From: CAWCUK01 sp963798775
GTDB lineage: Bacteria > Bacteroidota > Ignavibacteria > Ignavibacteriales > Ignavibacteriaceae
Direction of reading: 5' to 3'
Length of the DNA stretch: 64,000 nucleotides
Assembly: GCA_963798775.1 (NCBI GenBank)
Contig: CAWCUK010000002.1
Coordinates: forward strand, 1-64,000
In this document: positions 28,267 through 37,315 of the stretch, piece by piece
Layout: each line of letters starts with the position of its first letter
Position numbering within the stretch: position 1 is the first letter of the stretch
Notes under the pieces: model-generated
Told to the model about the DNA's origin: nothing
The model's database searches: none
What the model saw: the letters and a program-made list of their open reading frames with translations, nothing else
Made by a program: the position numbers and the translations under genes

Positions 28267-28854
28267 TTAGCTGATTTTATCGAGCGGCTTTCGAGTGTTG
28301 TTTGTTAAGTTTTTAAACTGACTTGCGGTTAAACCCGTAACCTTTTTAAACTGCCCGGAAAGATGCGCTACAGAACTGTATCCTAATTGATAAGCGATTT
28401 CGCTTAAAGTTAATTCACCGTATTTAAGGAGTTCTTTGGCTAATTCTATTTTTTGAAGGATGATGTAATGCTCAATCGTAATATTTTCAATGGAGGAGAA
28501 AAGAGTACTTAGAAAATGATAATCTTTACCGAGCTTTTTCTCCAGGTAATCCGAAAAGTTCATATTCTGTAAACTATGGTTTTCATTCCTCACACGATTT
28601 AAGATTTCCCGTTTTATATCTTCAATAATTTTCGCTTTCTTATCGTGAATTAACTCAAAACCATTTTCCTCCAGCACAGTTTCAATTTTATCTAACGGTA
28701 AATCTTCTTCTTTCCCGGCAACAACAACTTCTCCAAGAGTAATATTATTTACCTCAAGTTCTAATTTTTCAAGCTCCTCTTTAACCACTTTTATGCAGCG
28801 GTTACAAACCATATTCTTTACAATTAATGTTGTGGAATCTTTTTTATCATTCAT
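28267..28854 (-). CDS. AraC-family regulator with an N-terminal HMA metal-binding domain
   Basis: 195 residues. Residues 1-72 form an HMA-like domain with MVCNRC (Cys17 and Cys20). A helical linker follows, then a C-terminal AraC HTH (IELAKELLKYGELTLSEIAYQLGYSSVAHLSGQFKKVTGLTASQF). The fusion suggests a cytoplasmic copper sensor that controls the copZ-copA genes just downstream on the same strand. The family occurs in Bacteroidota-like genomes. Direct regulation is inferred from position. Confidence 0.88.
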   Translation of the reverse strand: MNDKKDSTTLIVKNMVCNRCIKVVKEELEKLELEVNNITLGEVVVAGKEEDLPLDKIETVLEENGFELIHDKKAKIIEDIKREILNRVRNENHSLQNMNFSDYLEKKLGKDYHFLSTLFSSIENITIEHYIILQKIELAKELLKYGELTLSEIAYQLGYSSVAHLSGQFKKVTGLTASQFKNLTNNTRKPLDKIS

Positions 28855-29010
28855 TAAAATTTCTGCCTTTTAATTGCGTTAAATATAACGATTTTATATG
28901 AAAGGTTGGAAATGGGAATCTTTAACTTCGCAATGAACAATTAAAAATTAACTATGAACAATTAGGTTGCAATTTATTTTTTTTGTATTAAAAATTATAA
29001 CTTTGAGAGA

Positions 29011-32000
29011 TTTCCCCTTCCTTCGTAGAAGGAACATTATTGTAACAATGCTTAATAACCGAGATTCCATTAATCCTTGTAGAGGATTGATTATTTCCGA
29101 TATATCCGTAAATCTTAAAATAAATTTAGCAATCCTTGTCGAACATCTACAATGTTCATTCGATTCTCATTTTATTTGTTTACTACAATAATCGAACATC
29201 TACAATGTTCTAAAAAATTCAAGATATTAAAATCAATTAACTTTCGAAATTTTTTCCTTTCCTTCGTAGAAGGAACATTATTGTAAAAATGCTTACTCAC
29301 AGAGATTCCATAATCCTTGTAGAGGATTGATTATTTCCGATATATCCGTAAATCTTAAAATAAATTTAGCAATCCTTGTCGAACATCTACAATGTTCATT
29401 CAATTCTCAATTTTTTGTTTTCTACAATAATCGAACATCTACGATGTTCATTTTCTTTCGATATACTACAATAATACAACATCTACGATGTTCTAAAAAA
29501 TTCAAGATATTAAAAACAATAACTTTGGAAATTTTTTCCTTCCTTCGTAGAAGGAACATTATTATAACAATGCTTACTCACAGAGATTCTATAATCCTTG
29601 TAGAGGATTGATTATTTCCGATATATCCGTAATTCTTAAAATTAATTTGTAATCCTTGTCGAACATCTACAATGTTCATTCGATTCTCATTTTATTTCTT
29701 TACTACAATAATCGAACATCTACAATGTTCTAAAACATTATGTTCTTTTTCTTTCCAGATGCTATCATAATTCAATATTAACAATATTATCAGTATACGC
29801 AAAATTATTTTCCTTCCTTCGTAGAAGGAACATTATTGTAAAAATGCTTACTCACAGAGATTCTATAATCCTTGTAGAGGATTGATTATTTCCGATATAT
29901 CCGTAAATCTTAAAATAAATTTGTAATCCTTGTCGAACATCTACAATGTTCATTCGATTCTCATTTTATTTCTTTACTACAATAATCGAACATCTACGAT
30001 GTTCTAAAAAATTCAAGATATTAAAATCAATTAACTTTTGAAATTTTTTCCTTTCCTTCGTAGAAGGAACATTATTGTAACCATGCTTACTCACAGAGAT
30101 TCCATAATCCTTGTAGAGGATTGATTATTTCCGATATATCCGTAAATCTTAAAATAAATTTAGCAATCCTTGTCGAACATCTACAATGTTCATTCAATTC
30201 TCAATTTTTTGTTTTCTACAATAATCGAACATCTACGATGTTCATTTTCTTTCGATATACTACAATAATACAACATCTACGATGTTCTAAAAAATTCAAG
30301 ATATTAAAAACAATAACTTTGGAAATTTTTTCCTTTCCTTCGTAGAAGGAACATTATTGTAACCATGCTTAATAACCGGATTCCATTAATCCTTGTAGAG
30401 GATTGATTATTTCCGATATATCCGTAAATCTTAAAATTAATTTGTAATCCTTGTCGAACATCTACAATGTTCATTCGATTCTCATTTTATTTCTTTACTA
30501 CAATAATCGAACATCTACAATGTTCTAAAACATTATGTTCTTTTTCTTTCCAGATGCTATCATAATTCAATATTAACAATATTATCAGTATACGCAAAAT
30601 TATTTTCCTTCCTTCGTAGAAGGAACATTATTGTAAAAATGCTTACTCACAGAGATTCCATTAATCCTTGTAGAGGATTGATTATTTCCGATATATCCGT
30701 AAATCTTAAAATAAATTGTAATCCTTGTCGAACATCTACGATGTTCTTTTTCTTTCGATATACTATAATAATTTAACATCTACAATATTATCATTCGCCA
30801 AATTATTTTCCTTCCTTCGTAGAAGGAACATTATTGTAACCATGCTTAATAACCGGATTCCATTAATCCTTGTAGAGGATTGATTATTTCCGATATATCC
30901 GTAAATCTTAAAATAAATTGTAATCCTTGTCGAACATCTACGATGTTCTTTTTCTTTCGATATTCTACAATAATACAACATCTACGATGATCTAAAAAAT
31001 TCAAGATATTAAAAACAATAACTTTGGAAATTTTTTCCTTTCCTTCGTAGAAGGAACATTATTATAACAATGCTTACTCACAGAGATTCTATAATCCTTG
31101 TAGAGGATTGATTATTTCCGATATATCCGTAAATCTTAAAATTAATTTGTAATCCTTGTCGAACATCTACAATGTTCATTCGATTCTCATTTTATTTCTT
31201 TACTACAATAATCGAACATCTACAATGTTCTAAAACATTATGTTCTTTTTCTTTCCAGATGCTATCATAATTCAATATTAACAATATTATCAGTATACGC
31301 AAAATTATTTTCCTTCCTTCGTAGAAGGAACATTATTGTAAAAATGCTTACTCACAGAGATTCCATTAATCCTTGTAGAGGATTGATTATTTCCGATATA
31401 TCCGTAAATCTTAAAATAAATTGTAATCCTTGTCGAACATCTACGATGTTCATTCGATTCTCATTTTTTTGATATTCTACAATAATCGAACATCTACAAT
31501 GTTCTAAAAAATTCAAGATATTAAAAACAATAACTTTGGAAATTTTTTCCTTTCCTTCGTAGAAGGAACATTATTGTAACCATGCTTAATAACAGAGATT
31601 CATATAATCCTTGTAGAGGATTGATTATTTCCGATATATCCGTAATTCTTAAAATAAATTTAGCAATCCTTGTCGAACATCTACGATGTTCATTCAATTC
31701 TCAATTTTTTGTATTCTACAATAATCGAACATCTACGATGTTCATTTTTCTTTCGAAATACTACAATAATATTAACATCTACAATATTATCATTTGGCCA
31801 AATTATTTTCCTTTCCTTCGTAGAAGGAACATTATTGTAACCATGCTTAATAACCGGATTCCATTAATCCTTGTAGAGGATTGATTATTTCCGATATATC
31901 CGTAATTCTTAAAATTAATTTGTAATCCTTGTCGAACATCTACAATGTTCATTCGATTCTCATTTTATTTCTTTACTACAATAATCGAACATCTACAATG

Positions 32001-34510
32001 TTCTAAAACATTATGTTCTTTTTCTTTCCAGATGCTATCATAATTCAATATTAACAATATTATCAGTATACGCAAAATTATTTTCCTTCCTTCGTAGAAG
32101 GAACATTATTGTAAAAATGCTTACTCACAGAGATTCCATTAATCCTTGTAGAGGATTGATTATTTCCGATATATCCGTAAATCTTAAAATAAATTTGTAA
32201 TCCTTGTCGAACATCTACGATGTTCATTCATTTCATTTTTCGATATACTATAATAATTTAACATCTACAATATTATCATTCGCCAAATTATTTTCCTTCC
32301 TTCGTAGAAGGAACATTATTGTAACCATGCTTAATAACCGGATTCCATTAATCCTTGTAGAGGATTGATTATTTCCGATATATCCGTAAATCTTAAAATA
32401 AATTGTAATCCTTGTCGAACATCTACGATGTTCTTTTTCTTTCGATATACTACAATAATACAACATCTACGATGTTCTAAAAAATTCAAGATATTAAAAA
32501 CAATAACTTTGGAAATTTTTTCCTTTCCTTCGTAGAAGGAACATTATTGTAGTAACTCGACAACAACCAAATACATTTCTTTAATCAAAAAACTCAAACA
32601 AATATTTTGTATCAAAATCAATTTCAAACTTTTTCAATAAGCCAATATATTCCTGGTTAAATGTTTTTCTTTGATGGTGTTGCTCTTGGGTTTCTATATA
32701 TTTATAAACTTGCTCTAAATTTGATTTCGCATAGGAAAATGCACCATAACCATCCTGCCATTGAAATTTTCCCGGAAGAAGTTGATTATTATTTATAAAG
32801 GACGCGGTACTTCTCTTCAATCCGTTGACTAGGTCCGATATTTTATCATCTTGATGTAACCCTAATAAAATATGAACATGATCTTGTACCCCGTTCACAA
32901 TAATCGATTTATGCCTTCTTTTTGTTATTATTCCGCTCATGTATCTAAAAATTTCAGGACGAATAGCTTTTGTTAATAATCTATCACGATATTTTACCGC
33001 AAATATTAAATGAATGTATATTTGTGTGAAAACACCAGGTTTCATAATTTACCTTAATCTGTTTTAGTTATTTACTTGCCTCAGTAGCTATTCAAAAAAT
33101 ATTTTCCCTTCCTTAGTAGAAGGAACATTATTGTAAAAATGCTTACTCACAAAGGATTCCATATAATCCTTGTAGAGGATTGATTATTTCCGATATATCC
33201 GTAAATCTTAAAATAAATTTAGCAATCCTTGTCGAACATCTACAATGTTCATTCAATTCTCATTTTTTTTTTTTACTACAATAATCGAACATCTACGATG
33301 TTCTTTTTCTTTCGATATACTATAATAATTTAACATCTACAATATTATCATTCGCCAAATTATTTCTCCTTCCTTCGTAGAAGGAACATTATTGTAACAA
33401 TGCTTAATAACCGAGATTCCATAATCCTTGTAGAGGATTGATTATTTCCGATATATCCGTAAATCTTAAAATAAATTTGTAATCCTTGTCGAACATCTAC
33501 GATGTTCATTCGATTCTCATTTTATTTCTTTTCTACAATAATCGAACATCTACAATGTTCTAAAACATTATGTTCTTTTTCTTTCTAGATGCTATCATAA
33601 TTCAATATTAACAATATTATCAGTATACGCAAAATTATTTTCCTTCCTTCGTAGAAGGAACATTATTGTAACAATGCTTACTCACAGAGATTCCATAATC
33701 CTTGTAGAGGATTGATTATTTCCGATATATCCTTAAATCTTAAAATAAATTTGTAATCCTTGTCGAACATCTACAATGTTCATTCGATTCTCATTTTTTT
33801 GTTTTCTACAATAATCGAACATCTACGATGTTCTAAAAAATTCAAGATATTAAAAACAATAACTTTGGAAATTTTTTCCTTTCCTTCGTAGAAGGAACAT
33901 TATTGTAACAATCCTTACTCACAAAGGTTATATAATCCTTGTAGAGGATTGATTATTTCCGATATATCCGTAATTCTTAAAATAAATTTAGCAATCCTTG
34001 TCGAACATCTACAATGTTCATTCAATTCTCAATTTTTTGTTTTCTACAATAATCGAACATCTACGATGTTCATTTTCTTTCGATATACTACAATAATACA
34101 ACATCTACGATGTTCTAAAAAATTCAAGATATTAAAAACAATAACTTTGGAAATTTTTTACTTCCTTCGTAGAAGGAACATTATTGTAACATCCTTACTC
34201 ACAGAGATTCTATAATCCTTGTAGAGGATTGATTATTTCCGATATATCCGTAATTCTTAAAATTAATTTGTAATCCTTGTCGAACATCTACAATGTTCAT
34301 TCGATTCTCATTTTATTTCTTTACTACAATAATCGAACATCTACAATGTTCTAAAACATTATGTTCTTTTTCTTTCTAGATGCTATCATAATTCAATATT
34401 AACAATATTATCAGTATACGCAAAATTATTTTCCTTCCTTCGTAGAAGGAACATTATTGTAAAAATGCTTACTCACAGAGATTCCATAATCCTTGTAGAG
34501 GATTGATTAT
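29011..34510. repeat. Tandem array of about 21 hairpin-rich units surrounding a RAYT gene
   Basis: About 21 units of roughly 200-280 bp follow one another, interrupted once by the transposase gene. In the first unit three 17-nt hairpins are at 29018-29034 (TTCCTT-CGTAG-AAGGAA), 29072-29088 (AATCCT-TGTAG-AGGATT) and 29141-29157 (on the minus strand GAACAT-TGTAG-ATGTTC). All have a 6-bp stem and a YGTAG loop. Most units add one or two more copies of the third type. The unit tails come in three kinds (a, b, c), and tail a recurs every third unit, giving a period near 780 bp. Short open frames across the units are by-products: they change frame between copies. Confidence 0.93.
32581..33045 (-). 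CDS. REP-associated tyrosine transposase (RAYT, Y1/HUH family)
   Basis: 154 residues. The start VFTQIYIHLIFAVKYRDRLL, the HUH metal motif in QDHVHILLGL (His56, His58), WQDGYGAFSYAKS and the catalytic-Tyr helix VYKYIETQEQHH (Tyr116 probable) identify a TnpA-REP/IS200-like single-strand transposase. RAYTs cut near hairpins marked by GTAG. Here the gene lies inside a 5.5-kb array of GTAG-loop hairpins: unit 15 is cut off at GTAG (32549-32552) just left of it, and another GTAG lies at 33084-33087 on its right. All motifs are intact. It is probably the enzyme that spread or maintains the array. Confidence 0.92.
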   Translation of the reverse strand: MKPGVFTQIYIHLIFAVKYRDRLLTKAIRPEIFRYMSGIITKRRHKSIIVNGVQDHVHILLGLHQDDKISDLVNGLKRSTASFINNNQLLPGKFQWQDGYGAFSYAKSNLEQVYKYIETQEQHHQRKTFNQEYIGLLKKFEIDFDTKYLFEFFD

Positions 34511-34826
34511 TATTACTGCGACCGCCGATACATTCTTTAATTATTCCGTTTTTATCCGTATCATTCGTGTAATCCGTGTTCTATACTATTTGTCAAAATT
34601 ATTATTGAATATTTCCATATTTCTACTATATTTGATAACCAAAATCAGTCTCAGAACGTCGGTTGATGTTCCTAAATCTACCATTCTTTTTATACCTAAT
34701 TCACTCCATCTGAATGCGCTCTGAATGCGCTCTGAATACGCTCTGAATGCGCATCTCTTTCGCTTCTCTCGGCTTGTAAAGTCACTCTAGACTCGCGCAT
34801 TTGTCGCTTACCACCGAGTCAGTCGT
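34511..34826. repeat. Intergenic stretch with an 11-bp minisatellite
   Basis: After the hairpin array ends there is no gene. Around 34710-34755 the unit GAATGCGCTCT repeats about four times with one variant (GAATACGCTCT). The rest is unremarkable. Confidence 0.6.
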
Positions 34827-35528
34827 TCATTTATTTTCAGAGACAAATATTTCATCCCCGACATTCGCATCCAGTTTTATTTTCTTAACATTTTGCACTT
34901 CGGTATTCCCGTTCTGTTTAATTTCAAATTTAAAAGGAAAGGGGATATCATTTACTTTTTTATAATTACTTAAAACGGTAACAACTTCAGTATCGCCGGC
35001 TCTCTGTTCGGTTCTGTTTAAGAGATAAGTTTTTGTATCCAAAAAAAGATTGGTTATTTCCCCGTTAGGCATTGTACAGAGAATTTTATAATATTCTTTG
35101 CCATCTAATTTCTCTTTACCCAATAGTTTAAGATCATGGTTTTTTTCCCTGTAACAGTAAAAATAACCGTCAAGGTCTGCCTTAAATCTATAGTTTTCTA
35201 AATCCTTTTTATTCATTTTTTGGACTGATTTTGAATCGGAATATTTTATCCAACCATTTTCTCCGTCAAAAACCGTGACGGTGGTTTTCCCCTTTATAGT
35301 TTTTTCTACCCGCATCTTATTCGGGCGCTTATAAAAAATTTGCAATGTCCCTTTTTCGTTTCCCGCAATAATTTCTGAAGTAATAGTTATTGTTTGTATT
35401 TTATTATACTTGTCCTGGTTCATCGCGTCAAAGTGGTAATCAACTACCTCATTCAGATCTTGAGGTATGATTAAATAAAAAAACGCGCTGAGGAAAAAAG
35501 CTGCTGTAGAAAGAATAATTCTTTTCAT
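34827..35528 (-). CDS. LolA-like periplasmic protein (outer-membrane lipoprotein-sorting type)
   Basis: 233 residues with signal peptide MKRIILSTAAFFLSAFFYLI and SD AGGAGG before the ATG. The body is the LolA/LppX-type half-barrel pattern: DYHFDAMNQDKYNKIQTITI, LQIFYKRPNKMRVEKTIKG, VFDGENGWIKY, KEYYKILCTMPNG, LFLDTKTYLLNRTEQ, and IPFPFKFEI. Such proteins bind lipids or lipid-linked groups in the periplasm. It is less like true LolA than like the standalone proteins of this superfamily, so the cargo is unknown. Confidence 0.75.
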   Translation of the reverse strand: MKRIILSTAAFFLSAFFYLIIPQDLNEVVDYHFDAMNQDKYNKIQTITITSEIIAGNEKGTLQIFYKRPNKMRVEKTIKGKTTVTVFDGENGWIKYSDSKSVQKMNKKDLENYRFKADLDGYFYCYREKNHDLKLLGKEKLDGKEYYKILCTMPNGEITNLFLDTKTYLLNRTEQRAGDTEVVTVLSNYKKVNDIPFPFKFEIKQNGNTEVQNVKKIKLDANVGDEIFVSENK

Positions 35529-35700
35529 GGCTTCCTCCTAAAAAATATGGTTTTACTAAGGCCTTATGCGGGATGGTTTTTTCGAACGGTAAAAGAAGGC
35601 GATATTTACAATTATCGCACAATTTAATTTCCCCTAATAATTAGGTAAAATGTAACGAATTTTTATTGGTAATTCAATGGAGAGAATTTTATAAACGGCT

Positions 35701-35738
35701 AAAAAAAAGCATACCGAAAAATTTTCCCGGTATGCTTT
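35701..35738 (-). terminator. Rho-independent terminator
   Basis: Perfect 11-bp arms AAAGCATACCG and CGGTATGCTTT. On the minus strand the stem is followed by a run of T, 22 bp past the stop of the gene at 35761. Confidence 0.85.
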
Positions 35739-35760
35739 GGTTACTAAATTAAAAGATTTT

Positions 35761-36234
35761 TTATTTTTCTTTATGATACATTTTTTCGCTGTACACTTTA
35801 TCCTTTACTTCTTTCCACCATCCGTCTTTTACGCTTAACCATTGCGATTTTTGATTGTCGTTCAGCACGTCTTCTATATCTTCATTTGCCGATTTATCGT
35901 AATCTTTTAAATCCTGTTTGTTTTCACTTTTATCTTCTTGTGTATAATTTTCATCATTATCGTTTCTGGTTTCCGCGGCGTCCGTTTTTACATCAGCTAC
36001 ATTCTGTTGATAATCCACTAAAATATCTTCTATATCATTAGACTGATCTTGAGTCAAATTTAACTTTGACTGCAGTTTTTGCGTTAGCTCTTGAGCTGTT
36101 TGTTTATATTTTGAATCTTGATCATTTTGTTGAACACTTTTATCCTGAGCTGATAATGAACCCTGCATAATGAATAAAGCTATGGCTAAAGTAAACAAGG
36201 GAGCAAATATTCTTCCTAAATTGAATCTTTTCAT
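35761..36234 (-). CDS. Small secreted helical protein, paralogue 1
   Basis: 157 residues. The signal peptide MKRFNLGRIFAPLFTLAIALF...SLSAQ precedes a hydrophilic helical protein rich in Asp, Asn, Gln and Lys. Visible landmarks are SKLNLTQDQSNDIEDILVDYQQ, similar to the LTxxQ motif of Spy/CpxP-like periplasmic proteins, and the end DNQKSQWLSVKDGWWKEV. The gene at 36446 has the same layout, so they are paralogues. Each has its own terminator and the spacer contains a palindrome, so they are separately expressed. A periplasmic stress or chaperone-like role is possible but unproven. Confidence 0.75.
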   Translation of the reverse strand: MKRFNLGRIFAPLFTLAIALFIMQGSLSAQDKSVQQNDQDSKYKQTAQELTQKLQSKLNLTQDQSNDIEDILVDYQQNVADVKTDAAETRNDNDENYTQEDKSENKQDLKDYDKSANEDIEDVLNDNQKSQWLSVKDGWWKEVKDKVYSEKMYHKEK

Positions 36235-36326
36235 GGGTACACCTTTTTTTTATTAAAAAATAGTATCGGCTATTTTTAAGAACACCTTTAAATTAAATAT
36301 TATAAGCCGTCTTGCAAGAATAGAAC

Positions 36327-36338
36327 ATCACATGTGAT
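36327..36338. promoter_or_regulatory. 12-bp perfect palindrome ATCACATGTGAT, possible operator
   Basis: The palindrome lies about 90 bp upstream of the secreted-protein gene at 36234. Its half-site GTGAT recalls Crp/Fnr-type sites but with different spacing. A regulator is not identified. Confidence 0.3.
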
Positions 36339-36358
36339 AAATATTGCCTAATAACAAA

Positions 36359-36395
36359 AAAGCATATTGAAGATTATTTCACCTCAATATGCTTT
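36359..36395 (-). terminator. Rho-independent terminator
   Basis: 12-bp arms AAAGCATATTGA and TCAATATGCTTT. On the minus strand they are followed by TTTTTTG, about 50 bp past the stop of the gene at 36446. Confidence 0.85.
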
Positions 36396-36445
36396 ATAGA
36401 TAAATGTTATTAACTCTTTTATAAATAATTATTTAATAAAGATTA

Positions 36446-36925
36446 TTATTCCATTTTATGAGTTTTATTGGTAGTTTTTAGCTGAGAATCAACTTTATTC
36501 CACCATTCTTCTTTTACATTATTCCATTTAGATTTTTGATCATCTTTCAGAATAGTCTCAATGGATTTATTAGCTGTTGTTTTTGCTGAATTCATATTTG
36601 TGTTGTTGTTCATACGATTGGTGTTATCCATCTGGTTATTTTTATTTCTCATATCAGTTGTTGTTCTGGCGGATTTTTGATATTGTGTTAGAACAGCTTC
36701 AACTTGCTTCATTTGATCTTCAGTTAGATTAACTTTTGTTTTTAGATCTTGTGCTAAGTCTTTAATATCAGAACTATACCTACTGTCCTTCTGCTGCATC
36801 TGCTGGGTATTATCTCTTGTTTTATCTTTGTTATAATCTTGCGCAGATGTTGTTACGGGAGCAACAAATAGTAATAATGCTGTAAATAATGTGGCCGCCG
36901 TAAGTTTTGCTTTTATCGTATTCAT
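36446..36925 (-). CDS. Small secreted helical protein, paralogue 2
   Basis: 159 residues from the ATG at 36925, chosen because GAGGTG lies at SD distance; the longer GTG start at 36934 overlaps that SD. A signal peptide ending VTTSAQ is followed by KVNLTEDQMKQVEAVLTQYQ, an Asn/Met-rich low-complexity stretch (NNQMDNTNRMNNNTNMN) and the end DDQKSKWNNVKEEWWNKV. It shares the LTxDQ, QKSxW and WW landmarks with the protein at 35761. Function unknown; a Spy/CpxP-like periplasmic role is possible. Confidence 0.75.
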   Translation of the reverse strand: MNTIKAKLTAATLFTALLLFVAPVTTSAQDYNKDKTRDNTQQMQQKDSRYSSDIKDLAQDLKTKVNLTEDQMKQVEAVLTQYQKSARTTTDMRNKNNQMDNTNRMNNNTNMNSAKTTANKSIETILKDDQKSKWNNVKEEWWNKVDSQLKTTNKTHKME

Positions 36926-37315
36926 AGGTATCACCTCTTAATGTTTTTAAATATTTTTACTGTAGATTTAACAGAATTCTTTTCGTTGCAGAAAAATATT
37001 CTCTCAAATCTTGGTGTCAAAATTAGAGTTTATTAGTAAAGTCGCAATGATATGGATTTGCCCTGTGAGTTTAATTGGTATCTTGCAAATAATGACTTGC
37101 TTTTAATAGCCCGCGATTTCGCGTTTTTATTATAATTTGTGCATACTAAACTTAAAATTTCTTAACTTTAATCTTAGAATTAAAAATAATCTTTCTTAGC
37201 TAATCTTTTTTTTCAGAGATTTTAATTGCACTCATTCAAACTGCCGGTTTACAAATTATTCATACAATTTAGTTTCTTCAACTTAACTTTTATTTCAAAA
37301 TCATTAGGAGAAATA
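36926..37315. other. Divergent intergenic region
   Basis: It must hold the promoters of the secreted-protein gene to the left and of the BNR propeller to the right. No recognisable operator, RNA or small gene was seen. Confidence 0.4.

Noticed and set aside
32581..33045. Casting the transposase as an IS200/IS605 insertion with TnpB
   Set aside because: No tnpB or IS200 ends are seen, and flanks are REP-like units; RAYT is the better label.
29011..34510. A CRISPR array or a family of repeat-encoded small proteins
   Set aside because: Units are 200-280 bp with no unique spacers of constant length and no cas genes. The short frames on both strands (about 60-100 residues) change frame between copies and have no conserved start signal.
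34503..34724. Plus-strand hypothetical protein at the end of the hairpin array
   Set aside because: It starts inside the last repeat unit and has no motif, SD or support.
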